Source: Bacteroidota bacterium | GTDB taxonomy: Bacteria > Bacteroidota > Bacteroidia > Cytophagales > Cytophagaceae | Direction: 5' to 3' | Assembly (NCBI GenBank): GCA_023392125.1 | Contig: JAEVZS010000005.1 | Span: 1-45,995, forward strand | Length of the DNA stretch: 45,995 nucleotides | Part shown: in pieces, positions 1-8,031 of the stretch | Layout of the letters: the number at the start of each line of letters is the position of its first letter | Position numbering within the stretch: position 1 is the stretch's first letter | Translations under genes and position numbers: made by a program | The notes under the pieces: model-generated | Seen by the model: only the letters and a program-made list of their open reading frames with translations | Database searches by the model: none | Told to the model about the DNA's origin: nothing

Positions 1-94
1 TGCCGTATTCATCTTTAAGGATTTGAGCCAACTCATTGACTTCTTTAACAGTCAGATTAACTAACTGTTCAGCGAACGCTTTTAAATCTGCCAT
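1..94 (-). CDS. rplL: 50S ribosomal protein L7/L12 (5' end only)
   Basis: Only the first 31 codons are in the window; the gene runs off the left edge. The translation begins MADLKAFAEQLVNLTVKEVN, the typical N-terminal dimerisation helix of L7/L12, which anchors the L12 stalk to L10. It lies 49 bases downstream of rplJ in the same direction, the universal rplJ-rplL order. The stalk recruits translational GTPases such as EF-Tu, encoded a few genes upstream. rpoB and rpoC would be expected beyond the edge but cannot be seen. Identification is firm from sequence plus context. Confidence 0.95.
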   Translation of the reverse strand, partial: MADLKAFAEQLVNLTVKEVNELAQILKDEYG

Positions 95-143
95 CTTATC
101 TTCTATTTTAAAATTATGACTTGTTTACTTATTATGATTTGTT

Positions 144-671
144 TTATTCTGATTTTTCCGAAAGAGTTTTTACAATTCCGGCAAGTTTGTTTCCACCTGA
201 CTGTAAAGCAGAAAGAACATTCTTCGCAGGAGACTGAAGCAATCCGATAATATCCCCGATAACTTCCTCTTTGGATTTAAGCTTACTTAGACTATCAAGG
301 CTGGTATCGCCAAAGTAAAATGCAGTGTCAATGGAAGCTCCCTTTAACAAAGGTTTATCGCCACTACCTTTACGATAATCAAGTAAAATCTTCGCGGGTA
401 AATTTCCAGTATCGCTAAACAATACTCCGGAAAACCCTTTCAATGCCTTATCAGTGAACTCTGAATAATCAATTTCTAAATTTTCAAGAGCCTTCTTTAT
501 AAGAGTATTTTTCAATACTTTGTATTCAACCCCTTTATCGAAACAAACTTTTCTAAGTCTGTTAACATCAGCGACTGTCAAGCCAGATGCATCAGTAACA
601 TAGAAATAATTGTATTCCGAAAACTTTTGGGTTAATTCCTCAATAATCTGAGCTTTTTCTTCACGTGTCAT
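144..671 (-). CDS. rplJ: 50S ribosomal protein L10
   Basis: The 175-residue protein matches L10 in length. Its N-terminal part opens MTREEKAQIIEELTQKF and contains the VADVNRLRK and YKVLKNTLIKKAL segments that bind 23S rRNA. The C-terminal helix that carries L12 dimers follows at about residues 135-175. L10 forms the base of the ribosomal stalk. It starts one base after the rplA stop, so the two are almost certainly translationally coupled. In other bacteria L10 represses its own operon through a leader before rplJ; the one-base gap leaves no room for such a leader here. Confidence 0.97.
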   Translation of the reverse strand: MTREEKAQIIEELTQKFSEYNYFYVTDASGLTVADVNRLRKVCFDKGVEYKVLKNTLIKKALENLEIDYSEFTDKALKGFSGVLFSDTGNLPAKILLDYRKGSGDKPLLKGASIDTAFYFGDTSLDSLSKLKSKEEVIGDIIGLLQSPAKNVLSALQSGGNKLAGIVKTLSEKSE

Positions 672-672
672 T

Positions 673-1371
673 TTACAGGCCAGTTATAGAATTCTTGTCA
701 ATTGATATCCCAGGGCTCATCGTACTGCTAAGTGAAATACTCTTAACATATGTTCCTTTTGCAGATGAAGGCTTCAGTTTCAACACCGTCTGAATAACTT
801 CATTCACGTTATCCCTGATCTTGTCAGGAGTGAACGAAACTTTACCTACACTTGTGTGAACAATACCTGTTTTATCAACTTTAAAATCGATTTTACCTTG
901 TTTTACTTCCTTTACAGCCTTACCAACTTCCAGAGTTACTGTACCAGCTTTAGGATTGGGCATAAGGTTTCTAGGACCTAAAACTCTTCCAAGCTTACCA
1001 ACTTTAGCCATTACTGTCGGCATGGTAATAATCACATCTATATCCAGCCACCCCTGCTCAATCTTCTGAATGTAATCATCTAATCCAACATATTCAGCAC
1101 CAGCATCCTTAGCTTCCTGCTCTTTGTCCGGAGTACAAAGAACTAAAACCTTCATATCTTTTCCTGTTCCGTGAGGAAGTGCAACAACTCCTCTTACCAT
1201 TTGATCGGCTTTTCTTGGATCAACACCAAGACGAATATCAACGTCCACACTGGCATCAAACTTAGTAAAAGTAATTTCTTTCACAAGTTCAGCAGCTTCA
1301 TCAAGAGAAAATTCTTTCTTAGGATCAAATTTAGCCAGAACAGCTTTTTGGTTTTTTGTTAACTTACCCAT
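673..1371 (-). CDS. rplA: 50S ribosomal protein L1
   Basis: The 232-residue protein has full L1 length. It carries the characteristic segments VDVDIRLGVDPRKADQMVRG near residue 45, LGRVLGPRNLMPNPKAGTV near residues 127-145 and GKIDFKVDKTGIVH near residue 160. L1 binds helix 76 of 23S rRNA and shapes the mobile L1 stalk involved in E-site tRNA release. It lies 15 bases after rplK and one base before rplJ within one transcription unit. Ten or so residues at the N-terminus (MGKLTKNQKAVLAKFD) are Lys-rich, normal for the family. Confidence 0.97.
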   Translation of the reverse strand: MGKLTKNQKAVLAKFDPKKEFSLDEAAELVKEITFTKFDASVDVDIRLGVDPRKADQMVRGVVALPHGTGKDMKVLVLCTPDKEQEAKDAGAEYVGLDDYIQKIEQGWLDIDVIITMPTVMAKVGKLGRVLGPRNLMPNPKAGTVTLEVGKAVKEVKQGKIDFKVDKTGIVHTSVGKVSFTPDKIRDNVNEVIQTVLKLKPSSAKGTYVKSISLSSTMSPGISIDKNSITGL

Positions 1372-1386
1372 TTTTTTCCGCTATTA

Positions 1387-1833
1387 TTATTGGTTGTCCC
1401 AAGGCGCAGTACCTGAAACGCTTATACCCATACTTCTTGCCGTGCCTGCAACCATCTTCATTGCAGCTTCCAATTTGAATGCATTCAGATCCGGCATCTT
1501 TGTCTCAGCAATTTGCTGAACCTGTTCCCAAGTTACAGAACCGATCTTATTTCTATTCGGCTCAGCAGAACCTTTCTTTGCTTTTGCTGCCTCCATTAAC
1601 AATATTGGAGCAGGAGGAGTCTTTATAACAAAATCGAAAGATTTATCTTTATAAATAGTAAGTAAAACCGGCAATATCACACCAGGTTTATCTTGGGTTC
1701 TGGCATTAAACTGCTTACAGAACTCCATGATGTTAAGGCCCTTACTACCTAATGCAGGTCCTACCGGAGGTGATGGGTTTGCTGCCCCACCCTTGATCTG
1801 CAACTTCAAATATCCAGCTATTTCCTTTGCCAT
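1387..1833 (-). CDS. rplK: 50S ribosomal protein L11
   Basis: The 148-residue protein is a full-length L11. It has the N-terminal GGAANPSPPVGPALGSKGLN segment (the thiostrepton and stringent-factor contact region) at about residues 15-34. The C-terminal rRNA-binding domain ends in the conserved VAGTARSMGISV stretch. L11 sits at the GTPase-associated centre. Only 6 bases separate it from nusG, so the usual L1-binding leader between nusG and rplK is absent or shifted into coding sequence. Confidence 0.97.
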   Translation of the reverse strand: MAKEIAGYLKLQIKGGAANPSPPVGPALGSKGLNIMEFCKQFNARTQDKPGVILPVLLTIYKDKSFDFVIKTPPAPILLMEAAKAKKGSAEPNRNKIGSVTWEQVQQIAETKMPDLNAFKLEAAMKMVAGTARSMGISVSGTAPWDNQ

Positions 1834-1839
1834 TTTTAT

Positions 1840-2397
1840 TTATTGAATTTTTTCAACTTGCATGTAATTAAGCTCAAGCGGTGTATTCCGCCCAAAGATT
1901 TTGACCATTACATTTAGTTTCTTTTTCTCCTCAAACACTTCTTCAACCGTACCAGTAAAACCATTGAAAGGGCCATCCATCACTTTTATTGTTTCTCCTA
2001 CAATAAAAGGTGTTTCCAACCGCACATCTGTATCTTCAGTATCATCTACCTTTCCTAATATCCTGTTTACCTCTGACTGACGCAGAGGAATAGGCTTTTT
2101 AGAAGTTCCCCCTTCATTCGCCCCAAGAAAACCTAATACTCCAGGTATACTAGTAATAATATGTGCAGCTTCGCCATGAGAAAGATCAGCCGAAACAAGA
2201 ACATATCCAGGAAAAAAGTTTCTTTCACGAACGCGCTTTTTTCCATTTCTCATTTCGTAAACCTTTTCAGAGGGAATGAGAACCTGAGGTATAAACTCCT
2301 CAAGCTTCTGTCTGGCAATTTCATTTTCAAGGTAGTTTTTTACCTTCTTCTCTTGCCCGCTCACCGCCCTGACTACATACCACTGTAAGCCACTCAT
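1840..2397 (-). CDS. nusG: Transcription termination/antitermination factor NusG
   Basis: The 185-residue protein has the NGN domain (WYVVRAVSGQEKKVKNYLE near residue 6; FFPGYVLV near residue 60). A C-terminal KOW motif follows near residues 135-160 (VMDGPFNGFTGTVEEV). NusG binds the RNA polymerase clamp and stimulates processivity, and its KOW domain contacts Rho or ribosomal S10. Its position between secE and rplK is the conserved arrangement. No large insert in the NGN domain is present, so this is housekeeping NusG and not a UpxY/RfaH-type paralogue. Confidence 0.97.
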   Translation of the reverse strand: MSGLQWYVVRAVSGQEKKVKNYLENEIARQKLEEFIPQVLIPSEKVYEMRNGKKRVRERNFFPGYVLVSADLSHGEAAHIITSIPGVLGFLGANEGGTSKKPIPLRQSEVNRILGKVDDTEDTDVRLETPFIVGETIKVMDGPFNGFTGTVEEVFEEKKKLNVMVKIFGRNTPLELNYMQVEKIQ

Positions 2398-2420
2398 TTT
2401 ATATAATTATTTTTGGGCTG

Positions 2421-2612
2421 TTAGAAACCTTTATAAATTTCTTCCATGCCGTTTTTAAATACAAAATCAATTATAAAAACAACAAGGGCGAATATAACAG
2501 ATGCTACAAGCACCAGAACAGAATCACTTTGCAGTTTTTTATATTCCGGCCAGGAGACCTTGTATTTTAGCTCGTCCACAGAGTCTTTTAAAAATTGAAC
2601 TATCTTTTTCAT
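2421..2612 (-). CDS. secE: Preprotein translocase subunit SecE
   Basis: The 63-residue protein is the short, single-span form of SecE. A cytoplasmic amphipathic helix (about residues 1-30, with the VSWPEYKKLQ segment) is followed by one hydrophobic helix at about residues 32-52. SecE clamps the two halves of SecY in the inner membrane and is essential for Sec export. It is the first protein gene after tRNA-Trp and lies 23 bases before nusG, the standard secE-nusG pairing. Confidence 0.95.
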   Translation of the reverse strand: MKKIVQFLKDSVDELKYKVSWPEYKKLQSDSVLVLVASVIFALVVFIIDFVFKNGMEEIYKGF

Positions 2613-2643
2613 CTTGATAATAACAAGAAGTTTCGTTTTCTAG

Positions 2644-2716
2644 CACGGGTGGAGAGACTCGAACTCCCAGCCAATGGTTTTGGAGACCACTACTCTACCA
2701 ATTGAGCTACACCCGT
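2644..2716 (-). tRNA. tRNA-Trp (anticodon CCA)
   Basis: A complete cloverleaf can be drawn. The 7-bp acceptor ACGGGTG/CACCCGT is perfect and the discriminator is G. The D arm starts TAGCTC, the anticodon loop is CTCCAAA with CCA at its centre, and the T loop is TTCGAGT. The 3' CCA is not encoded. It lies between the tuf terminator and secE and appears to be the first gene of the secE-nusG-rpl transcript. Confidence 0.97.
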
Positions 2717-2722
2717 TTTTTT

Positions 2723-2736
2723 ACTCCAAAAGGAGT
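2723..2736 (-). other. Small hairpin at the 5' end of the tRNA-Trp/secE transcript
   Basis: The inverted repeat ACTCC-TTTT-GGAGT lies just downstream of the predicted -7 box and upstream of the tRNA acceptor stem. It would form right at or near the RNA 5' end. A role in 5' protection or in presenting the tRNA to RNase P is possible but is inference. On neither strand is it followed by a T tract, so it is not a terminator. Confidence 0.4.
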
Positions 2737-2737
2737 G

Positions 2738-2769
2738 CAAAGGTAAGATAAATAAAATAAAGAAACAAG
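2738..2769 (-). promoter_or_regulatory. Bacteroidota-type promoter for tRNA-Trp-secE-nusG-rpl operon
   Basis: On the minus strand a CTTG element is followed by a 20-base spacer and TACCTTTG. This fits the primary-sigma consensus of Bacteroidota (TTTG, 19-21 bases, TAnnTTTG). The -33 element overlaps the descending arm of the tuf terminator, so tuf transcription ends and the next unit starts at nearly the same place. The start site would be near 2731. Confidence 0.7.
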
Positions 2770-2798
2770 TGCGTTTCTGATTTTTTCAAAAACGCACT
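2768..2798 (-). terminator. Hairpin terminator after tuf
   Basis: A perfect 9-bp inverted repeat (AGTGCGTTT with AAACGCACT) encloses a 13-base loop. It begins 18 bases past the tuf stop and is followed on the minus strand by the T-rich stretch TGTTTCTTTATTTTA. The long loop and moderate stem suggest partial termination, so some readthrough into secE-nusG is likely. Confidence 0.6.
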
Positions 2799-2815
2799 CT
2801 ATTTCAAGATTCAGT

Positions 2816-4003
2816 TTACTTTATAATTTCAGTTACCTGACCAGCACCAACTGTTCTACCACCTTCTCTGATCGCAAAACGAAGACCTTTTTCCATTGCG
2901 ATTGAGCTGATTAGATTTACAGAAATAGTGATGTTATCACCTGGCATAACCATTTCTACGCCTTCAGGAAGCATAATTTCTCCCGTTACATCAGTAGTTC
3001 TGAAGTAGAACTGAGGTCTGTATTTGTTAAAGAAAGGAGTGTGTCTTCCACCTTCTTCTTTTGACAGAACATAAACTTCTGCCTTGAATTCAGAGTGAGG
3101 AGTTACAGATCCTGGCTTACAGATAACCATTCCTCTTTTAATATCAGATTTCTCAATACCTCTAAGAAGAAGTCCTACGTTGTCACCAGCTTCACCTCTA
3201 TCAAGAATTTTTCTAAACATCTCAACACCTGTAACTGTAGACTTAAGGTTTTCAGCTCCCATACCAAGGATATCAACCTGATCACCAGAGTTGATTACTC
3301 CTCTTTCAATTCTTCCGGTAGCAACTGTTCCTCTACCTGTAATTGAGAACACGTCTTCAACCGGCATAAGGAAAGGAAGATCCGTCATCCTTGGAGGAAT
3401 CGGAATATCATTATCAACAGCAGCCATTAGCTCTTCGATAGTCTTAACCCACTTATCATCTCCGTTCAATCCGCCAAGAGCAGATCCTTTGATTACACTG
3501 ATATTGTCGCCATCGAAATCATAGAAGCTAAGAAGCTCTCTGATTTCCATTTCAACAAGCTCAAGAAGCTCCGGATCGTCAACCAAGTCAACTTTATTCA
3601 TGAAAACAACCAGCGCAGGAACACCTACCTGACGAGCAAGAAGAATGTGCTCCCTAGTTTGAGGCATTGGACCATCAGTTGCAGCAACTACAAGTATTGC
3701 ACCATCCATTTGAGCAGCTCCAGTAACCATGTTCTTAACGTAATCAGCGTGACCAGGACAGTCAACGTGCGCATAGTGTCTGCTTTCTGTAGCGTATTCT
3801 ACGTGAGAAGTATTGATAGTAATACCTCTTTCTTTTTCTTCCGGTGCATTATCAATTGAAGAAAAGTCTCTTGAAGCAGCAAGTCCTTTTCCTGCAAGAA
3901 CAGCCGTAATAGCAGCAGTAAGAGTAGTTTTACCGTGGTCAACGTGACCTATAGTACCTATGTTTAAGTGAGGTTTGGAACGGTCAAATGTTTCTTTAGC
4001 CAT
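2816..4003 (-). CDS. tuf: Elongation factor Tu
   Basis: The 395-residue protein has full EF-Tu length. Its G motifs are GHVDHGKT (residues 19-26), RGITI (59-63), DCPGH (81-85) and NKVD (136-139); beta-barrel domains II and III follow. EF-Tu delivers aminoacyl-tRNA to the ribosome. The gene follows tRNA-Tyr, tRNA-Gly and tRNA-Thr and precedes tRNA-Trp, a layout widely shared by bacteria. Only this copy is visible here. A run of bulky codons is absent and codon use looks strongly biased, as expected for a very highly expressed gene. Confidence 0.98.
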   Translation of the reverse strand: MAKETFDRSKPHLNIGTIGHVDHGKTTLTAAITAVLAGKGLAASRDFSSIDNAPEEKERGITINTSHVEYATESRHYAHVDCPGHADYVKNMVTGAAQMDGAILVVAATDGPMPQTREHILLARQVGVPALVVFMNKVDLVDDPELLELVEMEIRELLSFYDFDGDNISVIKGSALGGLNGDDKWVKTIEELMAAVDNDIPIPPRMTDLPFLMPVEDVFSITGRGTVATGRIERGVINSGDQVDILGMGAENLKSTVTGVEMFRKILDRGEAGDNVGLLLRGIEKSDIKRGMVICKPGSVTPHSEFKAEVYVLSKEEGGRHTPFFNKYRPQFYFRTTDVTGEIMLPEGVEMVMPGDNITISVNLISSIAMEKGLRFAIREGGRTVGAGQVTEIIK

Positions 4004-4062
4004 ATTTGAAAATCCTCTGTTTTATGTTTTAATTTAAAAATTAATATTGAGCAAACTTTCAG

Positions 4063-4134
4063 AGCCAATGACGGGATTTGAACCCGTGACCCCTTCCTTA
4101 CCAAGGAAGTACTCTACCCCTGAGCTACATCGGC
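4063..4134 (-). tRNA. tRNA-Thr (anticodon GGT)
   Basis: The acceptor GCCGATG pairs with CATTGGC through one G-T wobble, and the discriminator is T. The anticodon stem CTTCC/GGAAG frames the loop TTGGTAA with GGT. The T arm CGGGT-TCAAATC-CCG is intact. CCA is not encoded. It lies about 60 bases upstream of tuf, in the same transcript. Confidence 0.96.
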
Positions 4135-4177
4135 TAATTTGAAATTAAGAAGCCACTGGCTTTTCTAATGATTATTG

Positions 4178-4250
4178 AGCGGGAGACGAGGTTCGAACCC
4201 GCGACCTACAGCTTGGAAGGCTGTCGCTCTACCAACTGAGCTACTCCCGC
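4178..4250 (-). tRNA. tRNA-Gly (anticodon TCC)
   Basis: The acceptor GCGGGAG/CTCCCGC is a perfect 7-bp stem with discriminator T. The anticodon stem ACAGC/GCTGT encloses CTTCCAA, giving TCC, which reads GGA and GGG. The D and T arms are standard and CCA is not encoded. It is the middle member of the Tyr-Gly-Thr tRNA cluster before tuf. Confidence 0.97.
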
Positions 4251-4308
4251 TTGTTTTTATATAAAATTGTCATCTTCGAAAAGGAAGATGACAACAGTTT
4301 TAAGTGAG

Positions 4309-4391
4309 TGGGGAGAGAAGGATTCGAACCTTCGAAGTCATAAGACGACAGATTTACAGTCTGTTCCAGTTGGCCGCTTTGGTATCTCCCC
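4309..4391 (-). tRNA. tRNA-Tyr (anticodon GTA)
   Basis: This is an 83-base class II tRNA with a long variable arm. The acceptor GGGGAGA/TCTCCCC is perfect with discriminator A, and the anticodon loop CTGTAAA gives GTA. The extra arm lies between the anticodon stem and the T arm (GAAGG-TTCGAATC-CTTC). It is the first gene of the tRNA-tuf transcript. Confidence 0.97.
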
Positions 4392-4466
4392 AACTGATCT
4401 AATTTTATCCCTCTGCTAAGTGTCGTTTGACATTTAACACCACACATGTGCTTTTCAAAGGGATTG

Positions 4467-4497
4467 CAAAAATAGATGCTTTTTTTTTCTAATCAAA
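4467..4497 (-). promoter_or_regulatory. Strong consensus promoter for the tRNA-tuf operon
   Basis: On the minus strand TTTG is followed by exactly 19 bases and then TATTTTTG, a full match to the Bacteroidota primary-sigma consensus TTTG-N19-TAnnTTTG. The spacer contains a run of nine A residues. The predicted start is near 4460, giving a leader of about 70 bases before tRNA-Tyr. This is the best promoter match in the window and fits the need for very high tuf and tRNA output. Confidence 0.85.
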
Positions 4498-4538
4498 TTT
4501 TTGAACAAAAAATATTCAATTATTGTAAAGAATTTTCT

Positions 4539-7025
4539 CTAACGTTTACTGACTTCTTCCAGCTTCATATGATAACTGTCTGACAAATCTCTGATTACAT
4601 CATATTTCGTTTTTTCAGATACAGAACGTAAAATCTGTTTTGCCTCTTCAATTTGTTTTAAATCCTCTATCCTGGTAACATACTCTCCGAAGAGAAACAT
4701 AAAATTGTATAATGATCTCGGCTTACTTCTAAACGCGGCAAGCTTATCTTTAAACCAGGAAAATTTATCCGTTCTGCCTGACTGAATATAATATCCCGCC
4801 ACAGTCAATGCAATATCGAGGTTATTAATAGCTTCAAATTCCTCAGGATTTACCATATTCGCCTCTTCTCCCTTTAACAAGGCACTTAATGATGATGCTA
4901 CTACCGAATATGGCTTAGCTTTTAACCCTTCCGAAAAAAGCTCCTGATATTCTTTTGAATTCGTATTGGCCAGTACCATTATAGCGGTAGCGCGAACCTC
5001 TGGTTTATTATCCTGTCTGGCTATGTTTTCAACGTCTTTGATAAAGTATTGTAAGGACGACTCCGGCAGATTCAGGAGCATCTGAAGAGAGAACTTTCGT
5101 ATATCCCAGAAACTGTCTGTTAATCCCTGTTTCAGCATTTTACGAGTAACCGGATGCTCAATCAGATTGACTGTTCCCTCTGAGATCAACTTATTAATTG
5201 TATTATCAAAAGCATACTTCCGACTCAGGTATCTGCCGGAATGTTCATATTGATATACCAGCTCTTCAATAGTCATTTCCTGGCTTATTGTCCCCGGTAA
5301 AACATATTCCGGATCAACCAGGACAAGATCCGGTTTCTTATCTGCTTTAATAAGAATAGTCGTATCTGCGTTCCAGACTATTATATCACTTGTATATTGT
5401 TCATTGTCGACCCAGTATGCCACCTGCAAAGGAATTTTATAAACCGGCGCAACTAACGTATCCTGTACCTGCTTTATATGGATCCGGACATTATCATTTT
5501 CATATGTGTGTGTGACCTGAAGCTCAGGATGCCCCGGGGAAAGGAAATATTGATTAAAAAACCAATTCATATCCCAGCCTGTAACTTCTTCAAAAGCCAG
5601 ACGAAGATCATGAATCTCCACAGCCTTAAACTGATTTTTAACAAGATACCGGTTTAGAGCCGAGAAAAAAGCATCATCTCCCAGTATATTCCTGAGATAG
5701 TGGAGCATCCTGCCGCCCTTATTATAGGAGTGACGATCGAACATATCCTCTTTATCCTTATAATGGAAGCGAATCAGGGGTTCTTTCTTCATCTGCGCTT
5801 CTGCAAGATATTCTGCCAATTCCTGATCTCCATGATAATCGGCTTCGTCTTTCCCATATTTATATTCCGACCACAAATATTCTGAATAATTTGCGAAAGC
5901 CTCATTAAGCGGCAGATTGGCCCAAGACTCACAAGTCACCAAATCTCCGAACCAATGATGAAAAAGCTCATGTGCAATTATAAAATCCCAATTAACGTCC
6001 AAAGCCTCCCGATCATCAATCTGGAGCCCTTCCATAAAAACTGAAGCCGTTGTATTCTCCATGGCTCCACTTACAAAGTCTCTGACAACAATTTGTGAAT
6101 ATTTGTTCCAGGGATATGGATAGCCAAGTTTTTCGCTAAAAAATGAAAGCATTTCCGGAGTATTTCCAAAAACAGTTCTGGCATACGGAGCATATGCAGG
6201 CTCCACATAATAGCTGACTTCCCTTCCATTCCAGGAGTCCTTTATAACAGCAAAGTCCCCAACTGCCAGCATAAACAGATAAGGAGCATGCGGCAGATCC
6301 ATTTTCCAGTACTCTGTTTTAGTGCCGTCTCCGTTATCAAGACTATATATCATTTCTCCATTCGAAAGTACAGTCAGGTTTGTGTCGACAGTAATGAATA
6401 GCTCCTGGGTAGATTTTTCATTGGGACTATCAATTGTCGGAAACCACTTCGAATTGGATTCGGTTTCTCCCTGAGTCCAGATCTGCCTAGGCTTCATAGG
6501 ATCTTCACCTGTCGGATTAATGAAATATAAACCTTTATCCTGCTGGATCGCCTCACTACCACCGACCGGCAATTCATTAGGTTTGGCAATATATTCGATT
6601 TCCAGAACCAATGTATCTTCTCTGGAATATTTCCGGTCAAGATCAATTATAAGCACATTGTTATCATACTCATAATCCAGCTTCTGATTACCCGCTGTAT
6701 GTTCAAGCTCAACACGGATTATCTCAAAACCTTTTGCATCCAGTTCAATCTGGGACTGGCTGAAAAAATAGGGCTTCAACTGTAAAGTAGCTGTCCCCAA
6801 TACCCATTGCTTTTCCCAATCAAAAGCAAGGTCAAGTTTCGTATGAATTAAATCAGTCTTACGGGTTCTGGAAGGGTTATACGGATACCTGGGAGTTTGA
6901 CTTTGAACAATTCTTTTACTTTCAACAGGTGCATGCGACAATTGATTGGGGGACTTGCAGCCACTTAAAAGTCCGGCAATAAAAAGCAGAAAACAAATTT
7001 CTTTGTATGTATTAAAGAAGTGCAT
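4539..7025 (-). CDS. M1 family metalloaminopeptidase, lipoprotein
   Basis: The 828-residue protein is a gluzincin aminopeptidase that trims N-terminal residues from peptides. GAMEN substrate motif: residues 320-324. Zinc motif: HELFH at 352-356 with the third ligand Glu375 exactly 18 residues on (NEAF). The N-terminal beta domain is at about 55-260, and a helical HEAT-like C-terminal domain at about 600-828 probably closes over the active site. A signal peptide ending in the lipobox LSGC (Cys23) points to a periplasmic or outer-membrane lipoprotein. It is a single gene between the tRNA promoter and pyrH with no operon partner. It could serve peptide scavenging; the substrate is unknown. Confidence 0.92.
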   Translation of the reverse strand: MHFFNTYKEICFLLFIAGLLSGCKSPNQLSHAPVESKRIVQSQTPRYPYNPSRTRKTDLIHTKLDLAFDWEKQWVLGTATLQLKPYFFSQSQIELDAKGFEIIRVELEHTAGNQKLDYEYDNNVLIIDLDRKYSREDTLVLEIEYIAKPNELPVGGSEAIQQDKGLYFINPTGEDPMKPRQIWTQGETESNSKWFPTIDSPNEKSTQELFITVDTNLTVLSNGEMIYSLDNGDGTKTEYWKMDLPHAPYLFMLAVGDFAVIKDSWNGREVSYYVEPAYAPYARTVFGNTPEMLSFFSEKLGYPYPWNKYSQIVVRDFVSGAMENTTASVFMEGLQIDDREALDVNWDFIIAHELFHHWFGDLVTCESWANLPLNEAFANYSEYLWSEYKYGKDEADYHGDQELAEYLAEAQMKKEPLIRFHYKDKEDMFDRHSYNKGGRMLHYLRNILGDDAFFSALNRYLVKNQFKAVEIHDLRLAFEEVTGWDMNWFFNQYFLSPGHPELQVTHTYENDNVRIHIKQVQDTLVAPVYKIPLQVAYWVDNEQYTSDIIVWNADTTILIKADKKPDLVLVDPEYVLPGTISQEMTIEELVYQYEHSGRYLSRKYAFDNTINKLISEGTVNLIEHPVTRKMLKQGLTDSFWDIRKFSLQMLLNLPESSLQYFIKDVENIARQDNKPEVRATAIMVLANTNSKEYQELFSEGLKAKPYSVVASSLSALLKGEEANMVNPEEFEAINNLDIALTVAGYYIQSGRTDKFSWFKDKLAAFRSKPRSLYNFMFLFGEYVTRIEDLKQIEEAKQILRSVSEKTKYDVIRDLSDSYHMKLEEVSKR

Positions 7026-7271
7026 GAAATTAAAATGTAAATGATCTACTGACCGGTAAGATACTAAATGGATTTAAGTAATGAAAATGTAATTCACCAC
7101 TCACCGGACAGCATAGCCTTTCAAAGCACCCTATACAAACATACAAGCTTTCAGCAGGTTGTATATACTATGGATAGTTAAAACAAGCCATGAAGAAAAA
7201 TGTTTTAACTTTAATACATTATCAGCTCAATTTAAATGCAGATTTTCTTTTTATAGATTACATAGCATTCA

Positions 7272-7279
7272 TATATTTG
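7272..7279 (+). promoter_or_regulatory. Promoter -7 box (TATATTTG) for pyrH-frr
   Basis: TATATTTG matches TAnnTTTG and lies 23 bases before the pyrH ATG. No clear TTTG is seen 19-21 bases upstream (the place holds a T-rich stretch), so only half of the consensus is present. The 277-base gap between the divergent M1 peptidase and pyrH holds nothing else I can support. Confidence 0.5.
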
Positions 7280-7302
7280 TTGAATTTGAAAAGCTCTATT
7301 TA

Positions 7303-8010
7303 ATGAAATATAAACGGATATTGCTCAAACTAAGTGGAGAAGCACTTATGGGCAACAAACAGTATGGGATCGATCCTGAACGACTACAACAGTATAGTTC
7401 TGAAATTAAAACTGTAACTGAATTAGGCGTACAGCTTGCCATTGTTATTGGTGGCGGGAATATTTTCAGAGGTATTCAGGCAGCTGCAACAGGAATCGAC
7501 CGGGTACAGGGAGACTACATGGGAATGCTTGCTACTGTTATCAACAGCATGGCATTGCAAAGTTCTCTTGAAAGCAATGGATTATATACACGTCTGATGT
7601 CCGGAATTAAAATAGAGCAGGTTTGTGAACCGTTTATCCGGAGACGGGCAATACGTCACCTCGAAAAGGGAAGAATCGTTATTTTTGGAGCCGGTACCGG
7701 AAATCCATACTTTACCACGGACTCCGCTGCAAGTCTCAGAGCTATCGAAATTGAAGCGGATGCGGTTTTAAAAGGCACACGGGTAGACGGTATCTACTCA
7801 TCAGATCCTGAAAAGGATCCTAATGCGGTTAAGTTTTCCAACATTTCCTTTAAGGATGTGTATCAGAAAGGCTTACAGGTTATGGATATGACCGCCTTTA
7901 CCTTATGCAAAGAAAATGGCTTACCTATTATAGTATTTGATATGAACAAGCCAGGCAATCTCCTGAAGATTGTAAAAGGTGAAGAAATCGGCACTCTAGT
8001 GACTTCATAA
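7303..8010 (+). CDS. pyrH: UMP kinase
   Basis: The 235-residue protein phosphorylates UMP to UDP, the committed step toward UTP and CTP. Motifs of the amino-acid-kinase fold are KLSGEAL (residues 9-15), GGGN (50-53), DYMGMLATVIN (71-81) and GAGTGNPYFTTD (129-140). The reading frame is open for 48 more codons upstream, but that extension has no homology-like character and would swallow the -7 promoter box. The family starts at MKYKRILLKLSG, so I use this ATG. It lies 21 bases before frr, the common pyrH-frr pair. Confidence 0.97.
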   Translation: MKYKRILLKLSGEALMGNKQYGIDPERLQQYSSEIKTVTELGVQLAIVIGGGNIFRGIQAAATGIDRVQGDYMGMLATVINSMALQSSLESNGLYTRLMSGIKIEQVCEPFIRRRAIRHLEKGRIVIFGAGTGNPYFTTDSAASLRAIEIEADAVLKGTRVDGIYSSDPEKDPNAVKFSNISFKDVYQKGLQVMDMTAFTLCKENGLPIIVFDMNKPGNLLKIVKGEEIGTLVTS

Positions 8011-8031
8011 GAACAAATAATTTTTATACAA

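Noticed and set aside
4241..4447. Short reading frame across tRNA-Gly and tRNA-Tyr
   Set aside because: It covers two complete tRNAs and the operon leader, so protein coding is not plausible.
7159..7302. 48-codon N-terminal extension of pyrH
   Set aside because: It would include the predicted -7 promoter box, and UMP kinases begin at the ATG I chose.
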